From Strigomonas culicis (taxonomy: Eukaryota; Euglenozoa; Kinetoplastea; Trypanosomatida; Trypanosomatidae): a DNA stretch of 63,350 nt. Shown here piece by piece: positions 55,849 through 63,350 of this stretch. The translations under genes were made by a program, and so were the position numbers. The DNA is taken from assembly GCA_000482145.1 (NCBI GenBank), contig AUXH01000027.1, forward strand, positions 1-63,350, read 5' to 3'. Under the pieces are notes generated by a model. The model made no database searches. It had not been told where the DNA came from and saw only the letters and a list, made by a program, of their open reading frames with translations. The first letter of the stretch is position 1; each line of letters begins with the position of its first letter.

Positions 55849-58386
55849 TTACTTCCCTTCGCGCTCTCGTTTGCGATTCAGTTTCTGGAGCTTCTCCAAG
55901 GACATCCTTTCGTCCGGCCGCATCATGGGCAGCGTCGCGCTGTCGTCCTCGTCCTGCCCCCGCCGCGGCGGTCTGCCACTGCTCTCCTGCATACGCCTCT
56001 CCAGTTCCCCTCGGAGGCTCTTCCGAGCGGCGGGCGCCGCCGCCCTCGGCCGCGCGGCCGCCGCTGCGGCCTCGACGCGCATCGCCTCTTCAAAGAGCAG
56101 CACATCCTCCTCCTCCAACATGTGGCCGTGCGGGTGCGGCGCGTCGACCGACGCCGGCCCGCGGTGGTGGATGAGCGCGTCGTGGAAGTAGGCGTACGTC
56201 GCGCGGATCACCTCGCGGCGCTGGAGGTACCCCTTCTGCACCTGCGCCACGCGCGCGAGCAGCGTCGGTCGCCGCGCCACCTCACTCGCGGCGCCCGACA
56301 GCACGACCACCGTCGTCGACGGCGGCGGCGCCGCGTCGGGCTTGCGCCGCGCGTCCGCGCCGGCCTCCTCCTCAATCTGCCGCTGCAGCGCGACGTAGTA
56401 GTCGGAGAGGTCCGCCGTCAGTGCGCAGTAGCTGAAGCTGAACAGCGACGCGATGATGTGGAACAGCCGCAGCGAGCTCGCGGCGTTGTTCGGCGCCTCC
56501 GGCGGGCTCGCCGGGTCCTCAATGTACACCTGTGCCGCAAAGCCCGGACCACCACCAGTGGGGCTGCCCATAGAGACCGGGCTGCTCGCGTTGCTGTGGC
56601 CGCCGCCGTCGGTCCGCCGGAAGTAGGCCCGGTGGTTGCGGCTGTTCGCCGCGTTACAGACGGAGATGCCGTACTTGTTGTAGTTGAAGTACATGCCGTA
56701 GTAGCGAAAAAAGTTGACGAGCAGCAGACCCAAATTACTATTACTAGCATTGCTGTTCGTCGTAGTGGTACTGTTCTTACCGGTCGCCGGCAGCCCTCCG
56801 CTGGACTGCACGTAGGCCTCCTCCTCCGTCAGAAACTGATGCTGCTGCAGGAAGCTGAACACCATCAGCGTCAGCGCGTAGGACCCGAGACCGCCCGTGA
56901 AGGGCTCGTGCAGCCCGCGTGCGTCGAGATAGTACTTGAGAAACAAAATGAGCACGCGCGCCTCGGGGTACATGGGGGCGCCCGGCAGCAGCGGCGCCGC
57001 CGCGGGAGTCAGCGGTTCGCCGTAAAGGAAGCGCTTCACAATGGCGGAGTTGCTCAGCCCGTCGTAGGAGTTGATACTGATGTCGACCGCGAGCAGCGAG
57101 TACTTGTGCTGGAACTTGATGAGCGGCACGCGCGTCCGCAGGATGAGCTGCGGGAACACGTCCTCGCAGAAGCCGCACGCCGCCACCTCCCGCGCGATGG
57201 CCTGCAGTGCGTCGTCCACCCCCACCGGCGCACCCGGCCGGCGCTTGAGAAAGAGCGGCGCGCGGTGGCAGAGCGTGAGGTCGATGTCACTCGTCGTCAG
57301 CAGCAGGTTCGTGTCGTTGCTGCCGTAGCACCGCACCTCCACCTCCTGCGCCCCCGCCGGCAGCCCCGGCGGCCCGTCCTCCGCTTCCTCCGCCTCCGAT
57401 GAAGCAGCGGAGGCAAGAGCGGAAGAAGCCTTCTTCTGGTAGAAGAGACTCTGTATGAGCCGCTGGACCTTCAGAATTACATACCGCCGCACGACCAGCT
57501 CCTCTGGCTGCGGCGCCAGGTAGTCGTTCACGCAGTCCAGCAGCTCCTCGTGCAGTGCGAGGGTCGGGTTCTGGTAGTAGTTGTACGGGTACTGGATGCA
57601 CCGCGGTGCACCCGCGCGCGGCGCGTCAGCCGGGCGGAATGGAAAGACGGCGGCCGGCGGCGCCGCGCCGTCCGCCTCCTGCCGCAGCCGCTCCAGCCGC
57701 CGCCGCGCCCACAGCGGCGCATAGTACTGCACGGCGGGCGCGCCGCCGCCGCCGGTCGCAGACGGAGCGGTGAGAAAGTAGTCCAGGAGGATGCCCTTTT
57801 CGTCCTCCTCAGTGAAGGTGCGGATGGGGGTGTCGCCGAGGTTGTGCACCAGGCTGCGCGCCTGCGCGTCCTTCTCTAAAAAGTTGAGGTAGTCGCCCTC
57901 GATGCCGTCCACCACCTCCGCCTTCTCCGCCTCCTCCGCCGTCGACGGCGGCGGCGGGGTCGCGGAGGGCTCCGCGCCCATGTCGTCCGGCGCGTAGTCG
58001 CTGTCGTCCAACGCCTCCGAGGCGTCGCTGCGGCCGCCATCCGTCACGTCGTCGTCGTCGGCCGAGGCCGCGTGCGCGCGATCCGCTGTTTCCTCTGTGC
58101 GGCGCTTGCCAAAACGTTCCATGTGCGCCTTCAGCTTCTTCGCGGTCGCATTCACCACCGCGTTCAAGATCTGGGGGGCTGTGGCATCGTCCGCGCCGGC
58201 CGCGGTCTCCTCGTCCATCATGACCCAGTTTGGCTCGAAGTCATCGCGCTTGCTTTGAAAGCGGGAGAAAACGTCTAAGGATGGAATGACAAAGAAGGCG
58301 TCGTCGTCCTTTTTTGTATCCGTGTCTGGGGAAACCAAAACGTTCTCCTTTGTGGAAGTAACCGTCTTGGTGCCTCGCTTTCGCAT
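55849..58386 (-). CDS. non-canonical poly(A) polymerase, Trf4/PAPD5 type (845 aa)
   Basis: This is a nucleotidyltransferase of the DNA polymerase beta superfamily, of the Trf4 group that adds short A tails to nuclear RNAs for exosome decay. Conserved parts appear in order: ELLDCVNDYLAPQPEE and VILKVQRLIQSLF; the catalytic GSNDTNLLLTTSDIDLTL with the paired aspartates at about residue 365; the third aspartate in LLAVDISIN (about 433); the PAP-associated domain with ILFLKYYLDARGLHEPFTGG and GSYALTLMVFSFLQQH (about 497-512); and VYIEDPASPPEAPN with the following SLRLFHIIASLFSF, close to the IEDP block of Trf4. Acidic and Ala-rich disorder occupies the first 200 residues, and Asn/Ser/Gly inserts break the PAP-associated domain. 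No zinc finger or RNA-binding motif was seen, and the N-terminus is not targeting-like. Kinetoplastid uridylyltransferases share the fold, so the nucleotide specificity is inferred. Confidence 0.85.
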   Translation of the reverse strand: MRKRGTKTVTSTKENVLVSPDTDTKKDDDAFFVIPSLDVFSRFQSKRDDFEPNWVMMDEETAAGADDATAPQILNAVVNATAKKLKAHMERFGKRRTEETADRAHAASADDDDVTDGGRSDASEALDDSDYAPDDMGAEPSATPPPPSTAEEAEKAEVVDGIEGDYLNFLEKDAQARSLVHNLGDTPIRTFTEEDEKGILLDYFLTAPSATGGGGAPAVQYYAPLWARRRLERLRQEADGAAPPAAVFPFRPADAPRAGAPRCIQYPYNYYQNPTLALHEELLDCVNDYLAPQPEELVVRRYVILKVQRLIQSLFYQKKASSALASAASSEAEEAEDGPPGLPAGAQEVEVRCYGSNDTNLLLTTSDIDLTLCHRAPLFLKRRPGAPVGVDDALQAIAREVAACGFCEDVFPQLILRTRVPLIKFQHKYSLLAVDISINSYDGLSNSAIVKRFLYGEPLTPAAAPLLPGAPMYPEARVLILFLKYYLDARGLHEPFTGGLGSYALTLMVFSFLQQHQFLTEEEAYVQSSGGLPATGKNSTTTTNSNASNSNLGLLLVNFFRYYGMYFNYNKYGISVCNAANSRNHRAYFRRTDGGGHSNASSPVSMGSPTGGGPGFAAQVYIEDPASPPEAPNNAASSLRLFHIIASLFSFSYCALTADLSDYYVALQRQIEEEAGADARRKPDAAPPPSTTVVVLSGAASEVARRPTLLARVAQVQKGYLQRREVIRATYAYFHDALIHHRGPASVDAPHPHGHMLEEEDVLLFEEAMRVEAAAAAARPRAAAPAARKSLRGELERRMQESSGRPPRRGQDEDDSATLPMMRPDERMSLEKLQKLNRKREREGK

Positions 58387-58496
58387 ACTTTTATTAGTGT
58401 AAGATGCGTACTCCTCTATCGTATGAATATGGAAGAACCACGATAAGAACAGTCTCCCTCTCTAGTGTATGAAAAAAACTGTTATATGTGCGTATA

Positions 58497-58532
58497 CTAA
58501 GGTGGAATAAGGGGGGGGAGAGAGAGAACAGA
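58497..58532 (-). promoter_or_regulatory. predicted trans-splice acceptor for the poly(A) polymerase gene
   Basis: On the minus strand the tract TTCTCTCTCTCCCCCCCC is followed by CACCTTAG, with the AG at 58498-58497. The predicted 5' UTR is 110 nt without ATG. Another AG lies nearer at about 58464. Confidence 0.55.
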
Positions 58533-59710
58533 GATTACGTGTGATTCTACAGTAACAATTTATCCTTATTTTCATATACATGCTGACCAAATCCAACGGC
58601 AGACGCCAATGTATATAGATAGATACACATGTATAGTCTTGATTTTATTATCACGATTAGGAAATAAACAAAAAATGCAATACGATTACAAAATGAAGAA
58701 GGCTAAAAAAAATTAATTGTAACCAAGATGGTAAAGTGATTATCAAAAAGGTATAATACAACAAACAAAAAAATAATTACATATCACTATTATACCACCA
58801 TTAAAGATTTATTGTTTTCGTAGTGTGTTTCCTTCAATGGAAAATCAATTCATTATTATCATTATAGATTGTCAAAGATAATCAGCCATCTTTTTATTAT
58901 TATCATTATGAATTATCACGTGAGAAAAAAAAAGCAACTTTATTGTAAGAATTAAGTTTCTATAAGGTATTTCATATTTTTATTTGTTTTACTTCAATTT
59001 ACTAATTTGTTGTTTTTGTTGTTGTTGTTTTGTGTGTGTGTTTATATTTTTGAATTTTTTTTTTCAGTCGTCTCCCCGGTTTGCATTCTCGCAGTGAGAT
59101 GTTCGGTACATCTCCGGTACTATTCATTTAAAGAGGCAACAACGAAAAGAGATATGAAGCGGTCAGGGAAGCACACCCTATATGGGAAAGAAGAAATGTA
59201 GAAATCGCAACTACAACGAAAGCAAAAAGGAAGAAGAAAGAAATCATCATCATAATAACACTTATTTTATTATATATAAATATATAAATACAAACAATTA
59301 TTTAGTTTTATTTTAAAGGGGGGAGAGAGTGCAAAAAACCGATGAAGAAGAACACAAAAAGAGCAACATTGTCAAATAAAAAAAAGAAGGAATGAAAACA
59401 TGAAGCTTGAAGTGGGACTGTAAAAAAAAAAAGCAGTATTACTTCAATAAGAATAAAATAAAAGAAAACAGCAAATTAACACGGAGAAAAAAAAGATTAA
59501 TATCAACTTTTTTGTATTCACGTTTTTTTTTCTTCCTCGCTCATTGTGTTATAATTGCCGTTTCCTTTACATACGGATATCATCACACTAATGATATACG
59601 CTTCTTCCTCTTTTTTTTTGTTGTTGTTGTTGTGGTTGCTGTTCTTTTAAACAAATAAAACAAAAAAGAAGCGAGAGAGACCGAAAAGAGGAGAGAGGGG
59701 TAGGCCCCTC
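58533..59710. other. AT-rich intergenic region with a GC-richer island
   Basis: A 1.2 kb spacer with A/T runs and TTATTATCATTAT repeated at 58853-58865 and 58897-58909. It contains a GC-richer island at about 59068-59128 (see separate entry) and should contain the 3' UTR of the kinase gene. No protein-coding gene is credible. Confidence 0.65.
59010..59128 (+). other. splice-acceptor-like tract plus short hairpin on the plus strand
   Basis: On the plus strand a TTG/GT/poly-T tract ends in TTTTCAG at 59067, opposite to the direction of all genes. It is followed by about 60 bases richer in G and C with a perfect 7-bp hairpin (59096-59102 with 59108-59114, loop TCGGT). Only a 10-codon ORF follows. 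It could be a small structured RNA, a relic, or chance. Confidence 0.3.
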
Positions 59711-62700
59711 CTACAATTGCAAGAAGGGATGCTGCAGGAGCTCTGTCGTCGAACTCCGCTCGTCGGGCCGCAGCCGCACGCAGCACCGGATGAAGTCCTC
59801 CAGCTCCACGTACAGCTGCCGCACCCGCCGCTCCTGCGCCACATAGCGGTCGCCGCTGCCGCCGCCCTCTTCCTCGTCGTCCACCGCGGCGCCGCCGGCC
59901 GGCAGCGGCGACGGCGCGTGACAGCGCACCGGCGACGCGGTGCCGCCCTGCCGCGCTATGAAGTCCGCGGCCGGGCTCCCCGGCGTGATGGGGATGATGC
60001 CGCTGCTCGCGCAGCCGTTCACGTGGCTGGCGGCGAAGGTGCTGGCCGAGCCCCCGCCGGCGCTGGCGGCGCTGCAGGGCGAGAGAGGGTCCGCCGCGCC
60101 GTCGTCCGCCGGCACGTCCACCCGCCGCCGCACGTGCCGCGCGGGCGCCGGGGGCTCGGCCTCGTCCTCGTCGTCCGCCATGAGCGCGAGCCACTCCGCG
60201 CTCTCCTCCGCCCACGCGCGGACGAGCGGCGGCAGGCGCAGCTCCTCGCGCGCGCTGCCGACCTTGTACAGCACCCGCAGCTTGTCCGACGCGAGGTGGC
60301 GCCACGGCGCGCAGCCACTACTGATCTCCATCACGACGCAGCCGAGCGACCAGATGTCGGACGGGCTGCCGATGCGCTCGCGCTCGAAGCGGATCATCTC
60401 CGGTGGCATGTACAGCGCCGTCCCGCGCAGCTCCGTGATCGCCTCGTGGTCGACCAGCACCGGGTAGCCCGGGCAGGGCGCGCCGGCGTCGGTCGGCTGC
60501 CGGTACTCGATCCGCATGGCGCAGCCGAGGTCCGCCAGCCGCGCCTCCTCGTCCCCCGTGATGAGGATGTTCGCCGTCTTGATGTCGAGGTGGGCATAGA
60601 GGTGCGTGTGAAGGAAGTGGAGTCCGAGCACCATCTCCCGCGTGAACTGCTGCACCTGTTGGATCGACAGCGGCGGCATCTGCGGCCGCAGCGCCTCACT
60701 CAGCGTCATGGACACGCCGCTGCCGCTGGAGGCGCTGCTACTGCAGCTGCACAGACTCGCGTCGTCCGCCTCGTCGTCGTCGTCGCCGCGGTCGAAGCGC
60801 AGCACCGGCGGCGGCGCGCCGTGGCGGCGGTGGCGGTGGTGGTGGTGGCGGTGGCGGCGGCGGCGGCGGCGGCGCGGCGAGTTCCCGTTCGTCGGCGGCA
60901 CCTCCGCCGCCGCGCCGTGCGGCCGCCGCGGGCGTTTGCGGGCGGTGGCCGGCGCCGGCGGCGGCGCCGCGGCGAGCAGCGGCAGCGGCGCCGTCACGAC
61001 GATGTCCGTGTTGACCACCATGGTGGCCGCCGGCGGCGCGTCCCCGCCCTCCGTCTCCTCCTCCTCGTCGTCCCCGGCGGCGGCGCCAGCCGTTTCGCTG
61101 GCCGCGCCGTCGCCGTCGCTCTCACTCCGCAGGCTGCTGCCGCTGCCCGAGGTGCCGCTGCTGGAAGAAGCAGAGGAGGACGACGAGGAGGAGCACTCTA
61201 CGATCGTCTGTCGCTCGGTCGTCGCGAGCTCGGAGGGCAGCGGCGGCGGCGGCATCCCCGTGGCGGCCGCCGCGCTGCGGCCCCACACCTCCGCGTCGCT
61301 GCTGCCGCCGACCAGCATATAGTCGAGGAGGCTGCCGTAGGGGCAGTACTCGAGGTACATGAGAATGGAGTGCCCGCGCTTCTCGGCGCCGTAGAAGCCC
61401 ACAATGTAGTTATTGTTGTGTGCGTGGGCCCCGTCGTCGCAGGGGAGAGGCTCGGTGGCCGCCGCCGCCTCCGCGGCGGGCGCGCCGCCGTCCTGCAGCC
61501 GCTGCTGCTCCTGCAGCAGCGTTGTGTGTTTCGCGGCGAGTGTCATCACCTCGAGCTCCAGCTCGAGCTGCCGCAGCCGCGTGCGCAGCTTGGGGTCCTT
61601 CGCGTCGAACACGATCTGCTTGACGGCCAGCAGCTGGCCGGTCAGCGTGTTGAGGCACTCGTAGACCTTGCCGCACGCGCCGCCGCCGAGGAAGGCGCCG
61701 ATGACCATCTCCCCGTTGCGGCCCGTCACACCCTGCAGCCGCGGGCCGTGGATCGGCTCCGTCGGCGGCAGCGGCGCGCCAAAGGACGGGCGGCTCGCCG
61801 CCGCGTCGCCGGCGAGCGCCCGCTCCTCCGGCGTCGTCGCGGCGGCCGCCGCCGCCGGGTGTGCGGGGGCCGACCCGTCCCCGTGCCGCGGCGGGGAGAT
61901 AATGGGCGGCATGTACGCCTTCGCGGTGAGCCGCACATAGCTGTTCATGCGAAGCGGGTCGCTGCTGCTGCCGCCGGCGGCGGCGGGGATGGGCGCGGCG
62001 GTCGCCTCCTCCGCCGCCGCGGCGGCGACTGGCCGCTCGACCGCGGGGGATGCGGAGCCGCTCGCGGTGGTGCTGCTGGCGGCCGACGCGAGCGCCGCGC
62101 CGGCGTGCGGGCCATTGTTGCTGCCGCTGCTGCCGCCGGCGGGCAGCCGGCTGGCGCTCGCGCCGGCGGAGGCCGTCGCGCTCGGCCGCGGCGAGCGGCG
62201 CTTGGCGGCCAACGTGTGGTCGATGACGCGGAACGTGTTGGTCGCGCTGTCGTGGTACGTGAGGGAGATGGAGTAGCCGCCGGTGAGGCTCTCCGCGCCG
62301 TGGTGCGACACCCGCAAGTCGTCCACGCGCCGTTCGCTGATGTTGCTGCTCTTCGTCGCGGCCGCCGCGCCGCTCGTGCTCCCCGGCGCGGCGGCGGGGG
62401 GAACGCCGTGGCCGAGCGATACATTCGAGACGGCGGCCGCGGCGGGGGTGATCGCTGCCGCGGTCAGCGGGTCACCGGCGGCGGGTGAGACCGGCGGTGG
62501 CGGCGCGGGCCGGTGGGCGTGGCGATGGTGGTGGTGCGCGTTGCCGTCCGCGGCCTCCACCTCGGCGAGCAGTGCCTCCGACAGCGTCGCGTCCTTCGCG
62601 GCGGCCGCCGCGGCGTCGGTGGGGTCCGAGCCGAGGCTGGCGCTGCGCCGGTGCGGCGCGCCGCCGCCGCGCGCCTCGTGTGTGAAGTCGCCGCGCTGCA

Positions 62701-63350
62701 TGTGGTGATGCGGCAGCGGCAGCAGCCCCGCCGCCGCGGCGCGCGTCGGCCCCATCGTCGTGGTGTCGCTCACGCTGCCGCTGGCCTTGATGGCGGCCGC
62801 GGCGTGGCTGTGGCCGTGGGCCCCGCCGCACGCGCCGCCGCACCCCGACGACGCGGTGACATCGCTGTACGTCGTGATGCTCATCGGCCGGTGGGGGCTG
62901 CTGTCGGTGACGGCGTGCCGCATCGTGTTCTTACTGCGGCCCGCGCTGCCGGCGGCGGCCGCGGCCGCGCCCGTCGGTGCGGCGGCCGCGAACTGGCGGC
63001 AGGAGCAACTGTCGCCGGCGGGGGTGCTGGAGCAGCAGTGCAGCGCGCGGGTCAGCTCCCACTGCCGCGCGCGGCGCTGCTCCAGTAGCTCCAGCTGCTC
63101 CCGGATCGTCCGCTTCGTCGTGTCCTTGCCCTCGCCGCTGCTGCTGCCGGCGGCCGGCGGCGTCGCCGGCGGCGCATCCACCGCGGCCGGCGGCGGCGCG
63201 GGTGCCTCCGCGGCCGGCCGCGCCTCCTCCGTCAGCAGCGGCGCGCCGCGGGAGACGACCTCGGTGCTGTTGCTGGCGCTCGCGGAGGTGGAGCGCACGA
63301 GGTACGCGATGCGGCGCTGCAGCTCGTCCTTGTGCGCGGCGGGGGGGCCG
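59711..63350 (-). CDS. STE/MAP3K-like protein kinase, 5' end outside the window
   Basis: The gene is partial: the frame is open to the window edge, and the apparent start at 63298 is a GTG. About 600 residues of low-complexity sequence precede the kinase domain (about 61710 down to 59711). Kinase motifs in order: glycine loop GAFLGGGACGKVYE, beta-3 lysine in LLAVKQIVF, LEYCPYGSLLDYM, catalytic loop AHLDIKTANILI (Asp and Asn kept, HRD Arg replaced by Leu), DLG in place of DFG (LADLGCAM), GTALYMPPEM, and DIWSLGCVVMEISSG. The end reads RPDERSSTTELLQHPFLQL. All residues needed for catalysis appear present. A large insert (about 61320-60690, Ser/Pro/Arg/His-rich) lies after the hinge region, and another (about 60230-59830) in the late C-lobe. 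STE11/MEKK-type by motif. The substrate is unknown. Confidence 0.85.
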   Translation of the reverse strand, partial: GPPAAHKDELQRRIAYLVRSTSASASNSTEVVSRGAPLLTEEARPAAEAPAPPPAAVDAPPATPPAAGSSSGEGKDTTKRTIREQLELLEQRRARQWELTRALHCCSSTPAGDSCSCRQFAAAAPTGAAAAAAGSAGRSKNTMRHAVTDSSPHRPMSITTYSDVTASSGCGGACGGAHGHSHAAAAIKASGSVSDTTTMGPTRAAAAGLLPLPHHHMQRGDFTHEARGGGAPHRRSASLGSDPTDAAAAAAKDATLSEALLAEVEAADGNAHHHHRHAHRPAPPPPVSPAAGDPLTAAAITPAAAAVSNVSLGHGVPPAAAPGSTSGAAAATKSSNISERRVDDLRVSHHGAESLTGGYSISLTYHDSATNTFRVIDHTLAAKRRSPRPSATASAGASASRLPAGGSSGSNNGPHAGAALASAASSTTASGSASPAVERPVAAAAAEEATAAPIPAAAGGSSSDPLRMNSYVRLTAKAYMPPIISPPRHGDGSAPAHPAAAAAATTPEERALAGDAAASRPSFGAPLPPTEPIHGPRLQGVTGRNGEMVIGAFLGGGACGKVYECLNTLTGQLLAVKQIVFDAKDPKLRTRLRQLELELEVMTLAAKHTTLLQEQQRLQDGGAPAAEAAAATEPLPCDDGAHAHNNNYIVGFYGAEKRGHSILMYLEYCPYGSLLDYMLVGGSSDAEVWGRSAAAATGMPPPPLPSELATTERQTIVECSSSSSSSASSSSGTSGSGSSLRSESDGDGAASETAGAAAGDDEEEETEGGDAPPAATMVVNTDIVVTAPLPLLAAAPPPAPATARKRPRRPHGAAAEVPPTNGNSPRRRRRRRHRHHHHRHRRHGAPPPVLRFDRGDDDDEADDASLCSCSSSASSGSGVSMTLSEALRPQMPPLSIQQVQQFTREMVLGLHFLHTHLYAHLDIKTANILITGDEEARLADLGCAMRIEYRQPTDAGAPCPGYPVLVDHEAITELRGTALYMPPEMIRFERERIGSPSDIWSLGCVVMEISSGCAPWRHLASDKLRVLYKVGSAREELRLPPLVRAWAEESAEWLALMADDEDEAEPPAPARHVRRRVDVPADDGAADPLSPCSAASAGGGSASTFAASHVNGCASSGIIPITPGSPAADFIARQGGTASPVRCHAPSPLPAGGAAVDDEEEGGGSGDRYVAQERRVRQLYVELEDFIRCCVRLRPDERSSTTELLQHPFLQL

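Noticed and set aside
59007..59201. 64-codon plus-strand ORF
   Set aside because: Its first third is a translation of the T/GT tract, and the rest has no recognisable feature. It is kept only as a possible non-coding island.
63296..63298. Apparent start codon of the kinase gene
   Set aside because: The codon is GTG and the frame stays open to the window edge, so the gene is treated as 5'-partial.

Overview
The window is a 63 kb piece of a nuclear chromosome from a kinetoplastid, almost certainly a trypanosomatid. All sixteen genes I accept lie head to tail on the minus strand. None shows an intron. Coding regions are mostly very GC-rich, while the gaps are AT-rich and full of microsatellites. 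Immediately upstream of nearly every start codon, read on the minus strand, there is a polypyrimidine tract followed by an AG. This is the layout of a polycistronic transcription unit processed by spliced-leader trans-splicing. Transcription runs from high to low coordinates. I see no strand switch, tRNA, rRNA, transposon or CRISPR array. The species cannot be fixed from the sequence. Asn, Gln, His and Ala homopolymers in several proteins, together with simple-sequence gaps, suggest a repeat-rich trypanosomatid genome.

Layout in transcription order (high to low coordinate): a large MAP3K/STE-like protein kinase whose 5' end runs off the window (59711-63350); a Trf4-type non-canonical poly(A) polymerase (55849-58386); a centrin (54942-55481); a small Asn/Ser-rich protein of unknown function (53860-54552); an enlarged Vps18-like HOPS/CORVET subunit with a C-terminal RING (46224-53303); an enlarged importin-beta-type HEAT protein (40316-45751); a mitochondrial malonyl-CoA decarboxylase (37593-39941); a 4174-residue WD40-like giant (24398-36922); a PPP1R11/Ypi1-type protein phosphatase 1 inhibitor (23182-23799); a pseudokinase with a CxxC...CxxC insertion in its activation segment (20499-21977); a 1688-residue membrane-anchored TTD14/NadR-like P-loop protein (13285-18351). 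The last stretch holds three single-membrane-span DnaJ proteins (11435-12619, 5199-6659 or 6749, 1796-3916), with a PFK-2/FBPase-2-like enzyme (7324-10806) between the first and second. A final acidic protein of unknown function occupies 461-1402.

Neighbours in such a unit need not share a pathway, because expression is set after transcription. The visible themes are signalling (kinase, pseudokinase, PP1 inhibitor, P-loop protein), trafficking (Vps18, importin), and metabolism or mitochondrial protein handling (malonyl-CoA decarboxylase, PFK-2/FBPase-2, J-proteins).

The most unusual items are the pseudokinase with a probable zinc-binding insertion, the cluster of three similarly built membrane J-proteins, the PFK-2/FBPase-2 in which the phosphatase half is conserved but the kinase half is diverged, and two predicted 5' UTRs with upstream ATGs. 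Several apparent ORF starts are not ATG (TTG or GTG). I moved those starts to the first ATG downstream of the predicted splice acceptor.
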